Assembly: GCA_036508135.1 (NCBI GenBank)
Contig: DATCHW010000259.1
Span: 62,001 to 126,000, forward strand
DNA length: 64,000 nucleotides
Reading direction: 5' to 3'
Source of the DNA: DATCHW01 sp036508135
Lineage (GTDB): Bacteria > Bacteroidota > Ignavibacteria > Tepidaquicellales > Tepidaquicellaceae
Positions 6,727 to 15,656 of the stretch are shown one piece after another. Positions within the stretch are counted from its first letter, which is position 1. Every line of letters starts with the position of its first letter. A program made the position numbers and the translations under genes. The notes beneath the pieces were generated by a model, which did not search any database, was not told the origin of the DNA, and was given only the letters and a program-made list of their open reading frames with translations.

Positions 6727-8633
6727 GATTTACTCGACTCTTCCGAAATATTAATTATCCATTTAATTGCTTTTTCAATATATTCAGGTACTAATATGTC
6801 AGCCTCTTTCTTATATAACTTGAAAGAAAGTTGCTGTGCATACTCCCCCTTCCCTACTGGATCTGAATTATTTAATCTATCTAATAACCATTTAGAAGCA
6901 TCAGCTTTTTCTTTCTCTTCTTCTTTATTCCAATCTGTTTTAGAATATTCTGATGCCTGTTTTTTTAAAGCGCCATCTGTTGTAAATGTTTCTAATAAAA
7001 CTTCATTCATAACTTTTAAGTTTTCACCTTCCATTGAAAGATCATATTCAAAAGTTTTAAGGTTGCTAAAAAGCCTACATTTAAGGCTATTTTTTTCTAG
7101 TTCGTTAATCATATATAGGTATCGATTTTTTCCAACCTCTAAACTGTTTTTCGTTGGTTTTGTTTCAACTTCCGGATCATTATCTGTTATACCCGCACAT
7201 AATATATTTATCTTATCAACATTTTTATTAATAGAACCATCTAAATTCCTTAAATAGCCTGAAAAGAGTTGCATAAAATGATCAAAATAAATTCCATTCA
7301 TATTTATAATGGAGATACCAAAATCTTCTAATGTTTCCGGTTTTTTTTCTAATGAAAATGAGGATTGATATTTTTTAATTACAGTTTTTGCTAATTCTGG
7401 AATTATTAATGCTTCAGCAATCCCTTCAACAAATAGTACACCTCTTGCAAATAATAAGGTTGATTTAGTAATATCAAGCCATCTTTCAAGAAAAAATTTA
7501 CTATTATCATTCAATCCGCACTTAGATAATTCACAATATTCAGGTTGGCCTAAAACCGAAGACATTGTAATAACTTTAATTGCATCAAGACCGACAGAAG
7601 CAGCAATCGTAGGAGAATGAGTTGTAACAATAATTTGAAAATTATCCATTTTCGATTGCTCTTTCAAATATTGTAAAAGTTTTGATTGCAATTGAGGATG
7701 AAGGTGTGCTTCAGGTTCTTCAATAAGTAATATTTTCAGAAACGTTTCTTCTTTTTTAAGTCCTTCTAGTTCTGCAAGCACAGTTGCCAAATATAAAATA
7801 TTATTATACCCCAAGCTATTCTCATCAAGTTCTCTATACATTTTATCTTTATCTGGATTTTTTTCAGATTTCAATTTCAGATTTGGATAAAATAGAAGTT
7901 TAAGCCTTTCGATTATACGGTTAAAGTTTACTTCTGAAAATTGAATCATTGCATCCTGTCCCAAAACAGAACCTACAGCATCAATAATTTTTTCTTTTAT
8001 TATACTATCAATTTTCTGAATATCCTTATCCTTCAATAATTCCTTATTGAATTCATTAGCTTTTTCTTCTAAACCATGCTTTTGTTTAGGGTCTTCATTT
8101 TTTGTCAGATTTCTTATTAATCTTGCTAACCTTGAACCTTTATAAGCTTGTAATTTATCTGGTGCATTACGTAATGGAGGAAGATAAATACAGCGAATAG
8201 CATCAACAAGTTCCACTTCAAAAATTCCGCTAACTGTTTCATTGCCCCATTTATTCCATTTATATTTTCCTAAATTATCTTCCTTATTTTCGATTGAAAC
8301 ATTTAATATAGCTTTTGTATTATCAGAATAATCAAGCCAAGGTAAATAAGCAATTTGTTCAGTGTCATTTAGGCTTGAAAACAATCCTTTAATTAAGATT
8401 TTATCTACACCTTTTTCCTTTGATTGCTTGGTAAGTTCTCTATGAAAATCTGATTCGCCAATACCAACTCTGCCAAATTCATCTTCGGATAGCAAAACTC
8501 TAATAGAATCAATTATCGCACTTTTCCCTGTGCCATTTTCTCCTACAATAACCGTTAAGCCTTCATTGAGTTTTGCTTTAAATTTCTCTTTGAAAATCTT
8601 ATAACCTTCTATTTGAACTTCTGAAAGATACAT
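6723..8633 (-). CDS. gajA: OLD-family ATPase with TOPRIM nuclease domain, Gabija GajA-like
   Basis: Residues 1-345 form an ABC/SMC-type ATPase: Walker A GENGTGKS (31-38), a signature-like region LGYNN (274-278), Walker B ILLIEEPEAHLHP (301-313) and the switch histidine in TTHSP (337-341). From about 395 a TOPRIM domain follows: FVEGIAEALIIPELAK with the catalytic Glu at 403, NMNGIYFDHF, and the acidic pair in AGITDNDPE (D484, D486). This is the class 2 OLD nuclease layout. With the helicase gene overlapping its end, the pair matches Gabija, in which GajA is a nucleotide-sensing DNA-nicking enzyme. It is the first gene of the unit; I see no clear promoter in the AT-rich stretch upstream. Confidence 0.85.
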   Translation of the reverse strand: MYLSEVQIEGYKIFKEKFKAKLNEGLTVIVGENGTGKSAIIDSIRVLLSEDEFGRVGIGESDFHRELTKQSKEKGVDKILIKGLFSSLNDTEQIAYLPWLDYSDNTKAILNVSIENKEDNLGKYKWNKWGNETVSGIFEVELVDAIRCIYLPPLRNAPDKLQAYKGSRLARLIRNLTKNEDPKQKHGLEEKANEFNKELLKDKDIQKIDSIIKEKIIDAVGSVLGQDAMIQFSEVNFNRIIERLKLLFYPNLKLKSEKNPDKDKMYRELDENSLGYNNILYLATVLAELEGLKKEETFLKILLIEEPEAHLHPQLQSKLLQYLKEQSKMDNFQIIVTTHSPTIAASVGLDAIKVITMSSVLGQPEYCELSKCGLNDNSKFFLERWLDITKSTLLFARGVLFVEGIAEALIIPELAKTVIKKYQSSFSLEKKPETLEDFGISIINMNGIYFDHFMQLFSGYLRNLDGSINKNVDKINILCAGITDNDPEVETKPTKNSLEVGKNRYLYMINELEKNSLKCRLFSNLKTFEYDLSMEGENLKVMNEVLLETFTTDGALKKQASEYSKTDWNKEEEKEKADASKWLLDRLNNSDPVGKGEYAQQLSFKLYKKEADILVPEYIEKAIKWIINISEESSKS

Positions 8634-9067
8634 ACCAATATTTTTGTTAAATAAATTTTATTCTTCTTCCATCTAATCTAATTATTTAAATAATAGATAA
8701 TGTTTACTAATCCTCTCTGCTTTGGCGAAAATTTATATTATTATCCCTTTTATTTTTAAATTTCCTTACAACATTTATTCATAAAAATACTTATTCTAAT
8801 TAGAATATAATATTACTAAATAAATTCTTAACTTTTAAGAATTATTTTTAAATAATTTTTAATATTTAGACTTTTTAAAAAAAGGTTTTGATTATAAATT
8901 ATAAAGTATAACGCAGACTTTTATTAATATATTATTTCTTAATCTGGCTACGATTTGGCTACGATTTATAGAGAAAATAGGGTATTTTATAGAAAATCGT
9001 AGCGAAAAGAGAATCGTTAATTGCTTGATAATTATAATATTTAAAGATTTTAAAGATTTTCAATTGA
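8634..9067. other. Gene-free AT-rich stretch at the element end
   Basis: No credible coding frame is present. The stretch holds two adjacent copies of GGCTACGATTT (8946-8956 and 8957-8967) and an inverted copy of GCTACGATTT (8994-9003) close to the tRNA-derived core. This pattern suits arm-type recombinase sites. The rest is low-complexity A/T sequence. Confidence 0.5.
8943..8957 (+). repeat. Copy 1 of a 15-base direct repeat beside the att core
   Basis: TCTGGCTACGATTTG here is identical to 9159-9173. GGCTACGATTT recurs immediately at 8957-8967, and an inverted partial copy lies at 8994-9003. Repeats on both sides of a tRNA-derived core suggest integrase arm-binding sites. Confidence 0.6.
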
Positions 9068-9111
9068 GATTCGTAATCAGCAGGTCAGGGGTTCAAGTCC
9101 CCTCGCTAGCT
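9068..9111 (+). other. tRNA-Thr(CGT) 3' fragment, attachment-site scar
   Basis: The 44 bases contain the anticodon loop with CGT, the 3' half of the anticodon stem (TCAGC), a perfect T-arm (AGGGG-TTCAAGT-CCCCT) and the 3' acceptor strand CGCTAGC plus discriminator T. The 5' half of a tRNA is absent: the preceding sequence cannot form the D-arm or pair with the acceptor strand. Such 3' fragments are left when a tyrosine recombinase inserts an element into a tRNA gene. The matching intact tRNA-Thr should lie left of the window. Confidence 0.85.
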
Positions 9112-9596
9112 CAAGAAAAATAAAGCACTTATGGACTTTTTCCTAAATGCTTTTTAATTCTGGCTACGATTTGCTGAATTTATTTAAAATCTTTTATTTC
9201 CAATTTGATTATTATCATTAAATAATTAACATAATTTTGTGTTTAATTTTTATAATTAATAATGAAAATAAGTAAATAATATAAAAAATCTATTAATTTA
9301 ATCATATTTAGTCATTTTTGAATTTATTATTTTGAACATATGATTATGCAATTTACGAAAAATTATTATTATGAGGCAAAATAATTTAAATATACCACAA
9401 TATGTCCAGATTTCGCGTTTAAGAACAAACCAAATAGTTATGCATAACGATTCTTCCAAGATTAGTTCAATATTTCATCTGCTCTTTTATCAATTTGGGT
9501 TCTCCTTTTATACTCTGAAAAAGATTCAGCGGGGAAGAAATGTCTTCTTCATTTTATTATTTCTTAACAAACTAATTATTCACTCAATATTTTTTC
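9112..9596. other. Intergenic stretch right of the att scar
   Basis: This AT-rich stretch between the tRNA fragment and the exchanger gene contains the second copy of the 15-base repeat (9159-9173) and little else recognisable. A 77-codon frame at 9371-9604 has no ribosome site, no family signature and overlaps the next start, so I do not accept it. Confidence 0.5.
9159..9173 (+). repeat. Copy 2 of the 15-base direct repeat
   Basis: TCTGGCTACGATTTG is identical to 8943-8957 but lies outside the tRNA-derived core, on the chromosomal side. It may be a host-side arm site, or a leftover of an earlier insertion at the same tRNA. Confidence 0.6.
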
Positions 9597-10661
9597 ATGA
9601 TTGAATCACTTTCAATACCGGTGCTGCTGCTCATATTTGTCGTGAGTGCGATGGTAATATGGTTTGCCGGAATTAAATTATCCGAAACTGCTGACATTCT
9701 TGCGATACACTTTGGTTTGGGTGAAGCATTAGGCGGTTTGATTTTGCTCGCAATTGTAACAAACCTTCCGGAAATTGCCATTACTGTGAGCGCGGCGTTA
9801 CAGAACAACCTGGAACTTGCCATCGGAAATATTCTCGGCGGCATTGCAATACAAACTGTAGTGCTTGTTGTATTGGATGTATTTGGGTTGGGCAAAAAAG
9901 ATCCGCTAACTTATCGTGCGGCATCGCTGGTATTAGTGCTGGAAGGGTTAATGGTTATTATTGTTTTAACATTAGTGGTTGTTGGCAACCAGTTGACACC
10001 TTCTGTCATTTACCTGGGAGTATCGCCTATTGATGCGATAATTGTGCTGGTTTGGCTTGCAGGTATTTATATGATAGGGAAAGCCAGAACCAATTTACCA
10101 TGGCATCAATTAGGTGTTCTTCCGAACAGTCAAAAAGAGAAGAGAGGACACAGCATGAGTAAGAAGCTTGAAGTGGCAATAAAAAAAGGGGTGAGCATCA
10201 AAACGGTTATTCTTGTGTTTGCTTTGTGCTCATTATTTACTCTAATTGCAGGTGTAGGGTTAGAATTAAGCGGCGATGCCATTGCCAAACAAATAGGAAT
10301 GACTGGAGTGTTATTCGGTGCTACTATTTTAGCTGCTGCTACTGCCTTGCCTGAAGTATCAACCGGTTTAGCTTCCATGAAATTGAAAGATTATCAAATG
10401 GCGATAAGTGATATTTTTGGAGGCAATGCTTTTTTGCCCGTGTTGTTTTTGGTGGCAACTGTACTTTCAGGCAAATCTGTTCTTCCACAAGCGCAAAAAA
10501 CAGATATTTATCTTACGGGCTTAGCCATACTTCTTACCATCATCTATGTGGCCGGATTAATATTCCGACCTCGAAAGCAATTACTGTGGATGGGCATTGA
10601 TTCATTCTTGGTAATGCTCGCATATTTAATTGGATTGTTGGGATTATTTGCTATTTCTTAG
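9597..10661 (+). CDS. Cation/Ca2+ exchanger (CaCA superfamily), inner-membrane antiporter
   Basis: The 354-residue protein has about ten hydrophobic segments and the two inverted alpha-repeats of the Na+/Ca2+ exchanger fold: GEALGGLILLAIVTNLPEIA in the N-terminal half and MTGVLFGATILAAATALPEV in the C-terminal half, each carrying the conserved proline-glutamate of the ion site. It should exchange Ca2+ or another divalent cation for Na+ or H+ across the inner membrane. The hydrophilic loop between halves is short (around KEKRGHSMSKK). It is the first plus-strand gene after the att scar and is monocistronic. Its G/C content appears higher than the surrounding spacer, so it might be acquired, though that cannot be settled by eye. 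Confidence 0.85.
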   Translation: MIESLSIPVLLLIFVVSAMVIWFAGIKLSETADILAIHFGLGEALGGLILLAIVTNLPEIAITVSAALQNNLELAIGNILGGIAIQTVVLVVLDVFGLGKKDPLTYRAASLVLVLEGLMVIIVLTLVVVGNQLTPSVIYLGVSPIDAIIVLVWLAGIYMIGKARTNLPWHQLGVLPNSQKEKRGHSMSKKLEVAIKKGVSIKTVILVFALCSLFTLIAGVGLELSGDAIAKQIGMTGVLFGATILAAATALPEVSTGLASMKLKDYQMAISDIFGGNAFLPVLFLVATVLSGKSVLPQAQKTDIYLTGLAILLTIIYVAGLIFRPRKQLLWMGIDSFLVMLAYLIGLLGLFAIS

Positions 10662-11197
10662 TAAAAGATTCTAACATAATATTAACATTAAACACGTTAT
10701 GGGGGAATAACGTTAATGACAGTTTTTTTCAGCACTATTATTTACAAATCGCATTTAATATCTAAAAAGTATCCAATCGTTATGAATAGATTTATATCGG
10801 TATTAGTTGTTGTTTTATATAACGATTTTTGATTTTTTTTTAATAGTTGTTTTTTTCAAGCCACAAATTATTTTTTTAACTACCCGTCACATCCATTTCC
10901 TCAAAGAACAAATCCCTTTCAATACCCATTCCAAATTTACTTCGATAATTTTCTATCTACGATAAAGTATTTATTATTACTTCGAACGAAGAAATGGTCT
11001 GTAAAGGTGCAAAGAGAGGATTGATTTCAATATTCTGTGGCATTATTCTGCTGCCAATGTGGTTCTAAGCTGCTGCATTAATTATCGGTATAATTTAATG
11101 ATTATTTGCTGTATTTTAATATTTTTCATGAATTATTTAACATACATAGTTTTGTTATATTAATACTTTTATTAATAAATAATTATTATTATTTGAT
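10662..11197. other. Long intergenic region before the pyrimidine operon
   Basis: About 535 bases with no credible coding frame. It contains homopolymeric T runs (around 10830-10860) and, near its right end, a Bacteroidota-type promoter candidate. I see no repeat, RNA gene or strong hairpin. Confidence 0.5.
11124..11154 (+). promoter_or_regulatory. Possible Bacteroidota-type promoter of the pyrimidine catabolic operon
   Basis: TTTC (11124-11127) and TAGTTTTG (11147-11154) are 19 bases apart, close to the TTTG-N19-TANNTTTG consensus of Bacteroidota. Transcription would start about 37 bases before the ATG at 11198. In such AT-rich DNA a chance match is possible. Confidence 0.4.
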
Positions 11198-12661
11198 ATG
11201 GAAAAATTGATTTATAAAAAGGCTAAAAACTACATAAACGGGAAATTCTCAGATAACGTGAAAGAAACTCTTGACGTGATTTCGCCTCTTGACGGGAAGC
11301 TCATTTCTAAAGTTCCGCTCTCGGCAAAATCTGACCTTGATGAAGCGGTTGCCGCAGCAAAAGCCGCTTTTCCCTCGTGGTCTGTGACGCCGGTTAAAGA
11401 AAGGGTGCAAGTGTTTTTCAGGTATAAAGCGATTCTGGAGAAGAACCTTGACAATTTAGCATACATCACTCACATAGAAAACGGAAAAACGCTTGGTGAA
11501 GCGAAAGCGGAAGTAGAAAAAAGCATAGAACTTACTGAATTTGCCTGTTCGATGCCGCAATTAATTGCGGGCGAAATACTTGAAGTTAGTAACGGAGTTG
11601 AATGCAGGATAGATTACTTTCCTGTCGGCGTTGTAGCTTCAATTGCGCCGTTTAATTTTCCGCATATGGTTCCGCACTGGACAATTCCAAACGCGATAGC
11701 GCTCGGAAATTGCATGATATTAAAGCCTTCGGAAAAAGTACCTATTACCGCAAGTCATATTGCCGAAATGCTGAAGGAAGCCGGATTACCGGACGGAGTA
11801 TTTAATGTAGTAAATGGTGACAAAGAAATAGTTGATGCGATATGCGACCACCCCGGTATAGCAGCAGTATCATTTGTTGGTTCGACCAAAGTAGCTAAAA
11901 TTGTTTATATACGTTCAACATCAAACCTTAAAAGATGTACGGCACTTGGAGGCGCAAAGAATCATCTAATAGTAATGCCTGATGCAAACACTGAAATGGC
12001 TGCTTCAAATATAGCCGCTTCAATGTCGGGTTGTGCGGGACAGAGATGCATGGCTGCTTCGGTTATGGTAGGAGTAGGTCCTGTTGACCATATAATCGAG
12101 AAGCTTTGTGAGGAAGCCCGGAAAATCATTCCAGGAAAAAATCTGGGTGCAATAATCACAAAAGAATCAAAAGAAAGAATTGAGAAATATATCACTGATG
12201 CTGAAAAGCAAGGAGCGAAGATTCTGGTTGACGGAAGAAATGCCATCGTAGAAAACAAAGAGGGCGGCTTTTATGTGGGAACTACAGTAATTGATGAAGT
12301 AAAACCAAGTATGGCTATTGCAAAAGAAGAAGTATTCGGTCCTGTGCTTGCGATAATTAGGGTAAAGACACCTGAAGAAGCGATGGAAATTGAAAACAGT
12401 TCAAACTACGGCAACGCGGCATCAGTATTCACGCAAAACGGAAGTTACGCCAGATTCGTTATGGAGAAAGCTTCAGCCGGAATGATAGGAGTGAATATTG
12501 GAGTACCCGTACCGAGAGAACCTTTTTCATTTGGAGGATGGAATGAATCGAAATTCGGAACTAATGATATTACAGGAAAAAGTTCCATCGGTCTCTGGAC
12601 ACAACCAAAAAAGATCAGTGTAAAATGGAATCCGGAAGCACAAAAAAACTGGATGAGTTAA
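11198..12661 (+). CDS. mmsA: (Methyl)malonate-semialdehyde dehydrogenase, CoA-acylating
   Basis: This 487-residue aldehyde dehydrogenase converts malonate semialdehyde (from uracil) or methylmalonate semialdehyde (from thymine or valine) to acetyl-CoA or propionyl-CoA, with NAD+ reduction and CO2 release. The catalytic cysteine is in SGCAGQRCMAAS (about residue 283). The MmsA-type signatures PVGVVASIAPFNFPHMVPHW and VFGPVLAIIR are intact and the length is normal for the family. The two aminotransferase and hydrolase genes downstream supply its substrate, so malonate semialdehyde is the likely main substrate here. An alternative would be myo-inositol degradation (IolA), but no inositol genes are near. 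Confidence 0.9.
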   Translation: MEKLIYKKAKNYINGKFSDNVKETLDVISPLDGKLISKVPLSAKSDLDEAVAAAKAAFPSWSVTPVKERVQVFFRYKAILEKNLDNLAYITHIENGKTLGEAKAEVEKSIELTEFACSMPQLIAGEILEVSNGVECRIDYFPVGVVASIAPFNFPHMVPHWTIPNAIALGNCMILKPSEKVPITASHIAEMLKEAGLPDGVFNVVNGDKEIVDAICDHPGIAAVSFVGSTKVAKIVYIRSTSNLKRCTALGGAKNHLIVMPDANTEMAASNIAASMSGCAGQRCMAASVMVGVGPVDHIIEKLCEEARKIIPGKNLGAIITKESKERIEKYITDAEKQGAKILVDGRNAIVENKEGGFYVGTTVIDEVKPSMAIAKEEVFGPVLAIIRVKTPEEAMEIENSSNYGNAASVFTQNGSYARFVMEKASAGMIGVNIGVPVPREPFSFGGWNESKFGTNDITGKSSIGLWTQPKKISVKWNPEAQKNWMS

Positions 12662-12732
12662 GAAAACTATATAAAACGAATTAATTTTTATTTAGAATTA
12701 ATAATTTTAATATAAAGAAATTTAATATAACT

Positions 12733-14067
12733 ATGGATAAGAAAGAAATTCTGCATAATAACCTGACATATACATTTACGTCGTGGTCAAAGCAAAAAGG
12801 TTTGAACCCGATGTGCATAAAAAATGCGAAAGGAATTTTTCTTTATGATTTTGAAGGAAAAAGATATTTTGATTTTTCTTCTCAGTTAGTCTGCGTAAAC
12901 ATCGGACACGGGCATCCAAAGGTTGCCGAAGCAGTAGCAAAGCAAATGAGCGAAGTGAGTTACGTATATCCGGGTATGATTACATCGGTTCGGGGTGAAC
13001 TTGGAAAGAAACTTGCTGAGGTAGCGCCCGGTTCACTAAATAAAACTTTCTTTACACTTGGCGGAGCGGAAGCTGTTGAGAATGCCATCAAGCTTGCAAG
13101 AGTTTACACCGGACGACATAAAATTATTACTTTCTATCAATCTTATCACGGCGCGACGTATGCTTCGGCATCAGCGGGCGGGGACCCTCGAAGACATGCG
13201 ATTGATACACAGCAGGCACCGAACTTTGTACACGTTGAAAATCCATATTTCTACCGCTGTCCGTGGAACAGCAAAACAGAAGAAGAATGTTCGATAAACG
13301 CCGCTGCTCACATAGAGCGTGTAATTCAGTATGAAGGACCCGCCAATATTGCGGCAATTATAATGGAAGGGGAATCAGGTTCTTCCGGGTGCATCAAATA
13401 TCCCGCAGGGTTCTGGAAAAAAATAAAAGCTATAGCGGAGAAGTACGGCATTCTTACAATTGACGATGAAGTAATGAGTGGATTCGGCAGAACGGGTAGA
13501 TGGTTTGCGATAGAACATCACGGAGTGGAACCTGATATAATGGTTATGGCAAAAGGTCTTACTTCAGCGTATTTACCGCTTGGCGGAATTATGGTAAAAG
13601 ATGAAATAGCAAAAGCATATGACGATAAACCTCTGCCGCTCGGATTAACTTACTCCGCGCACGCAGTATCCTGCGCAGCAGCAAATGCGGTACTGAATAT
13701 ATATGAAGAAGAAAACCTGATCGAGAATGCAGCTAAGATGGGTAAATACATTGAGGAAAAAGTCGAGAAAATGAAACTCATACATCCGTGCATAGGTGAT
13801 TTCAGGAATACGGGATTGCTGGGTTGTCTTGAACTCGTGAAGAACAGAGAAACAAAAGAGCCTATGGCGAGATGGAATGCGCCGCCCCCAGAGATGGAAA
13901 TAATGAATAAAGTTATGGCAAAAATTGCCGAACTCGGAATGTACACGATGGGCAGATGGAATATGATATTTATTGCTCCTCCGCTTTGCATTACAAAAGA
14001 ACAGATTGACGAAGGAATGGAGATAATATCAAAAGCAATTTCTATTGCAGACGAATATTGTAATTAA
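12733..14067 (+). CDS. Class III aminotransferase, probably beta-alanine:pyruvate/2-oxoglutarate
   Basis: The 444-residue PLP enzyme has the class III hallmarks: a GGAEAVENAIKLAR phosphate-binding segment, SYHGATYASASAGGD, the cofactor-contacting aspartate in LTIDDEVMSGFGRTG, and the Schiff-base lysine in VMAKGLTSAYLPLG (about residue 274). In this operon it should move the amino group of beta-alanine (or beta-aminoisobutyrate from thymine) to a 2-oxo acid, giving the semialdehyde for the upstream dehydrogenase. The amino acceptor cannot be read from sequence. It lies 71 bases after mmsA and 190 bases before the dihydropyrimidinase gene. Confidence 0.85.
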   Translation: MDKKEILHNNLTYTFTSWSKQKGLNPMCIKNAKGIFLYDFEGKRYFDFSSQLVCVNIGHGHPKVAEAVAKQMSEVSYVYPGMITSVRGELGKKLAEVAPGSLNKTFFTLGGAEAVENAIKLARVYTGRHKIITFYQSYHGATYASASAGGDPRRHAIDTQQAPNFVHVENPYFYRCPWNSKTEEECSINAAAHIERVIQYEGPANIAAIIMEGESGSSGCIKYPAGFWKKIKAIAEKYGILTIDDEVMSGFGRTGRWFAIEHHGVEPDIMVMAKGLTSAYLPLGGIMVKDEIAKAYDDKPLPLGLTYSAHAVSCAAANAVLNIYEEENLIENAAKMGKYIEEKVEKMKLIHPCIGDFRNTGLLGCLELVKNRETKEPMARWNAPPPEMEIMNKVMAKIAELGMYTMGRWNMIFIAPPLCITKEQIDEGMEIISKAISIADEYCN

Positions 14068-14257
14068 TATGCATTATTTCTGCAATTAAATGTGTTATCA
14101 TAACATAGTTTTCTGTAAAAAAATTATTAAAAACAATTTTTAATTTTATTGAAAATTGATTCTGAAATATTGCCTGAAAGCGTAAAGCTTTCTTCTGAAA
14201 AACAAAGTTACGGTTAAGAATTAAAATAAATATGTTTGTAAAATTAATTATTATTAT

Positions 14258-15640
14258 ATGTCGCTCTTAATAAAAAACGGAAGAATTATAACAGCATCGG
14301 AAGATTACATAGCCGATATTTACACAGAAGGTGAAAAAATTGCCCTTATCGGAAAAGACCTGAACGTAAAAGCTGATGAAGTGATAGACGCAATGGGTAA
14401 ACTTGTAATGCCCGGAGGAATAGACCCGCACGTTCATCTTGAAATGCCTTTCATGGGGACTTTTTCTACCGATAATTATGAAACAGGAACACTTGCGGCG
14501 CTTCATGGCGGAACCACTACCGTGATAGATTTTATACTGCAGACCCAGGGTAAATCATTGTTATCAGCATATGAAACTTGGAAAGGGAGGTCGGACGGAA
14601 ATGCTTACGGGGATTACGCGTTTCACATTGCAATAACAGATTTTAATGATGAAATAAAAAAAGAGATTGGATATTTTATTGACGAACTCGGTATTACGTC
14701 ATTCAAAACTTTCATGGCTTATAAAGGTTCGCTGATGATTGATGACAGGCAGATGACCGGTTTGATGAATGAAGTTAGAGACAGAGGTGGTATAGTAACG
14801 GTACATGCAACAAACGGAGATATGATTGATTTCCTTGTGGCTAAGAACAAGTCGGAAGGCAAACTTGCGCCGTTATACCATTATCTATCGCAGCCTGAAA
14901 TAACAGAAGCGGAAGCATCCGGAAGGTTTACCGATATGGCTTACAATGCAGACGTGCAGGCATACATTGTTCACATGACCTGCGAAGGTGCTCTGAACGC
15001 CGTAAGAAGGGCTCAGGCGAGAAATCAGAAAGTTTACGCCGAAACATGCATACAATATCTTATACTCGACGCATCCTTGTATGAAAAGAATTTTGAAGGT
15101 GCAAAATGGGTAATGAGTCCACCACTCAGGGAGAAAAAAGACCAAACGGCTTTATGGGGCGGAATAAACCAGGGTTCAGTGCAGGTTGTAGCGACCGATC
15201 ATTGCCCTTTCAACTGGAATCAAAAACTCACCGGCAAGGATGATTTTACGAAAATCCCGAACGGACATCCTGCTATTGAAAGCAGGATGGAATTGCTTTT
15301 CAGTGAAGGCGTGAACAAAGGAAAGATATCTCTTAACAAATATGTTGAAATCACTTCAACAAATTCAGCAAAGATATTCGGAATGTATCCTTTCAAAGGA
15401 ACTATCGGAATTGGTTCGGATGCCGATTTAATAATTTTTGACCCAGAAGAAGATCACGTGCTTTCGGCTAAGAGTCATCATATGAATGTGGATTATTCGG
15501 GGTATGAAGGCTGGAAAGTTAAAGGAAAATGCAAGCAGACAATAATGCGCGGAACGCTTGCAATTGATAACGGAAAAGTGAAAATTAAAAAAGGATATGG
15601 AAAATTTATAAAACGCAACAAAGTAAAACAAATTATTTAA
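14258..15640 (+). CDS. hydA: Dihydropyrimidinase
   Basis: This 460-residue cyclic amidohydrolase opens dihydrouracil or dihydrothymine to N-carbamoyl-beta-amino acids. The binuclear metal site is intact: HVH in GIDPHVHLEMPF, the carbamylated-lysine context SFKTFMAYKG (around residue 150), histidines in VTVHATNGD and YIVHMTCEGA, and the catalytic aspartate in VATDHCPFNW. The family length and D-hydantoinase signatures match. It is followed after 16 bases by the beta-ureidopropionase gene. A weak Bacteroidota-like -7 motif, TATGTTTG (14231-14238), lies just before the ATG, so an internal promoter is possible. Confidence 0.93.
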   Translation: MSLLIKNGRIITASEDYIADIYTEGEKIALIGKDLNVKADEVIDAMGKLVMPGGIDPHVHLEMPFMGTFSTDNYETGTLAALHGGTTTVIDFILQTQGKSLLSAYETWKGRSDGNAYGDYAFHIAITDFNDEIKKEIGYFIDELGITSFKTFMAYKGSLMIDDRQMTGLMNEVRDRGGIVTVHATNGDMIDFLVAKNKSEGKLAPLYHYLSQPEITEAEASGRFTDMAYNADVQAYIVHMTCEGALNAVRRAQARNQKVYAETCIQYLILDASLYEKNFEGAKWVMSPPLREKKDQTALWGGINQGSVQVVATDHCPFNWNQKLTGKDDFTKIPNGHPAIESRMELLFSEGVNKGKISLNKYVEITSTNSAKIFGMYPFKGTIGIGSDADLIIFDPEEDHVLSAKSHHMNVDYSGYEGWKVKGKCKQTIMRGTLAIDNGKVKIKKGYGKFIKRNKVKQII

Positions 15641-15656
15641 TATAAAGGAAATAAAT

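Larger units (their letters stand above)
1..9111. mobile_element. Right end of a tRNA-Thr-integrated mobile element carrying a Gabija-type defence module
   Basis: The stretch ends at a 44-base copy of a tRNA-Thr 3' end (9068-9111) and holds only minus-strand genes of the kind found on integrative elements: SSB-like, RadC/JAB, ArdC-like, replication-relaxation-like, and an OLD nuclease plus UvrD helicase pair. The genes show strong Shine-Dalgarno sites and sigma70-consensus promoters, unlike most genes further right. The fragment's orientation (3' end towards the chromosome) places the intact tRNA and probably the integrase left of the window, so the element is incomplete here. Whether it is a conjugative element, a phage-like element or a satellite cannot be decided: no relaxase, coupling protein or capsid gene is visible. 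Confidence 0.75.

Noticed and set aside
6712..7257. 181-codon plus-strand frame
   Set aside because: It is antisense to the gajA-like gene, whose motifs are intact, and has no recognisable features.
9068..9111. Functional tRNA-Thr gene
   Set aside because: Only the 3' part is present; no D-arm or 5' acceptor strand precedes it.
9371..9604. 77-codon plus-strand frame between the att scar and the exchanger
   Set aside because: No ribosome site, low-complexity composition, overlaps the exchanger start and matches no family.
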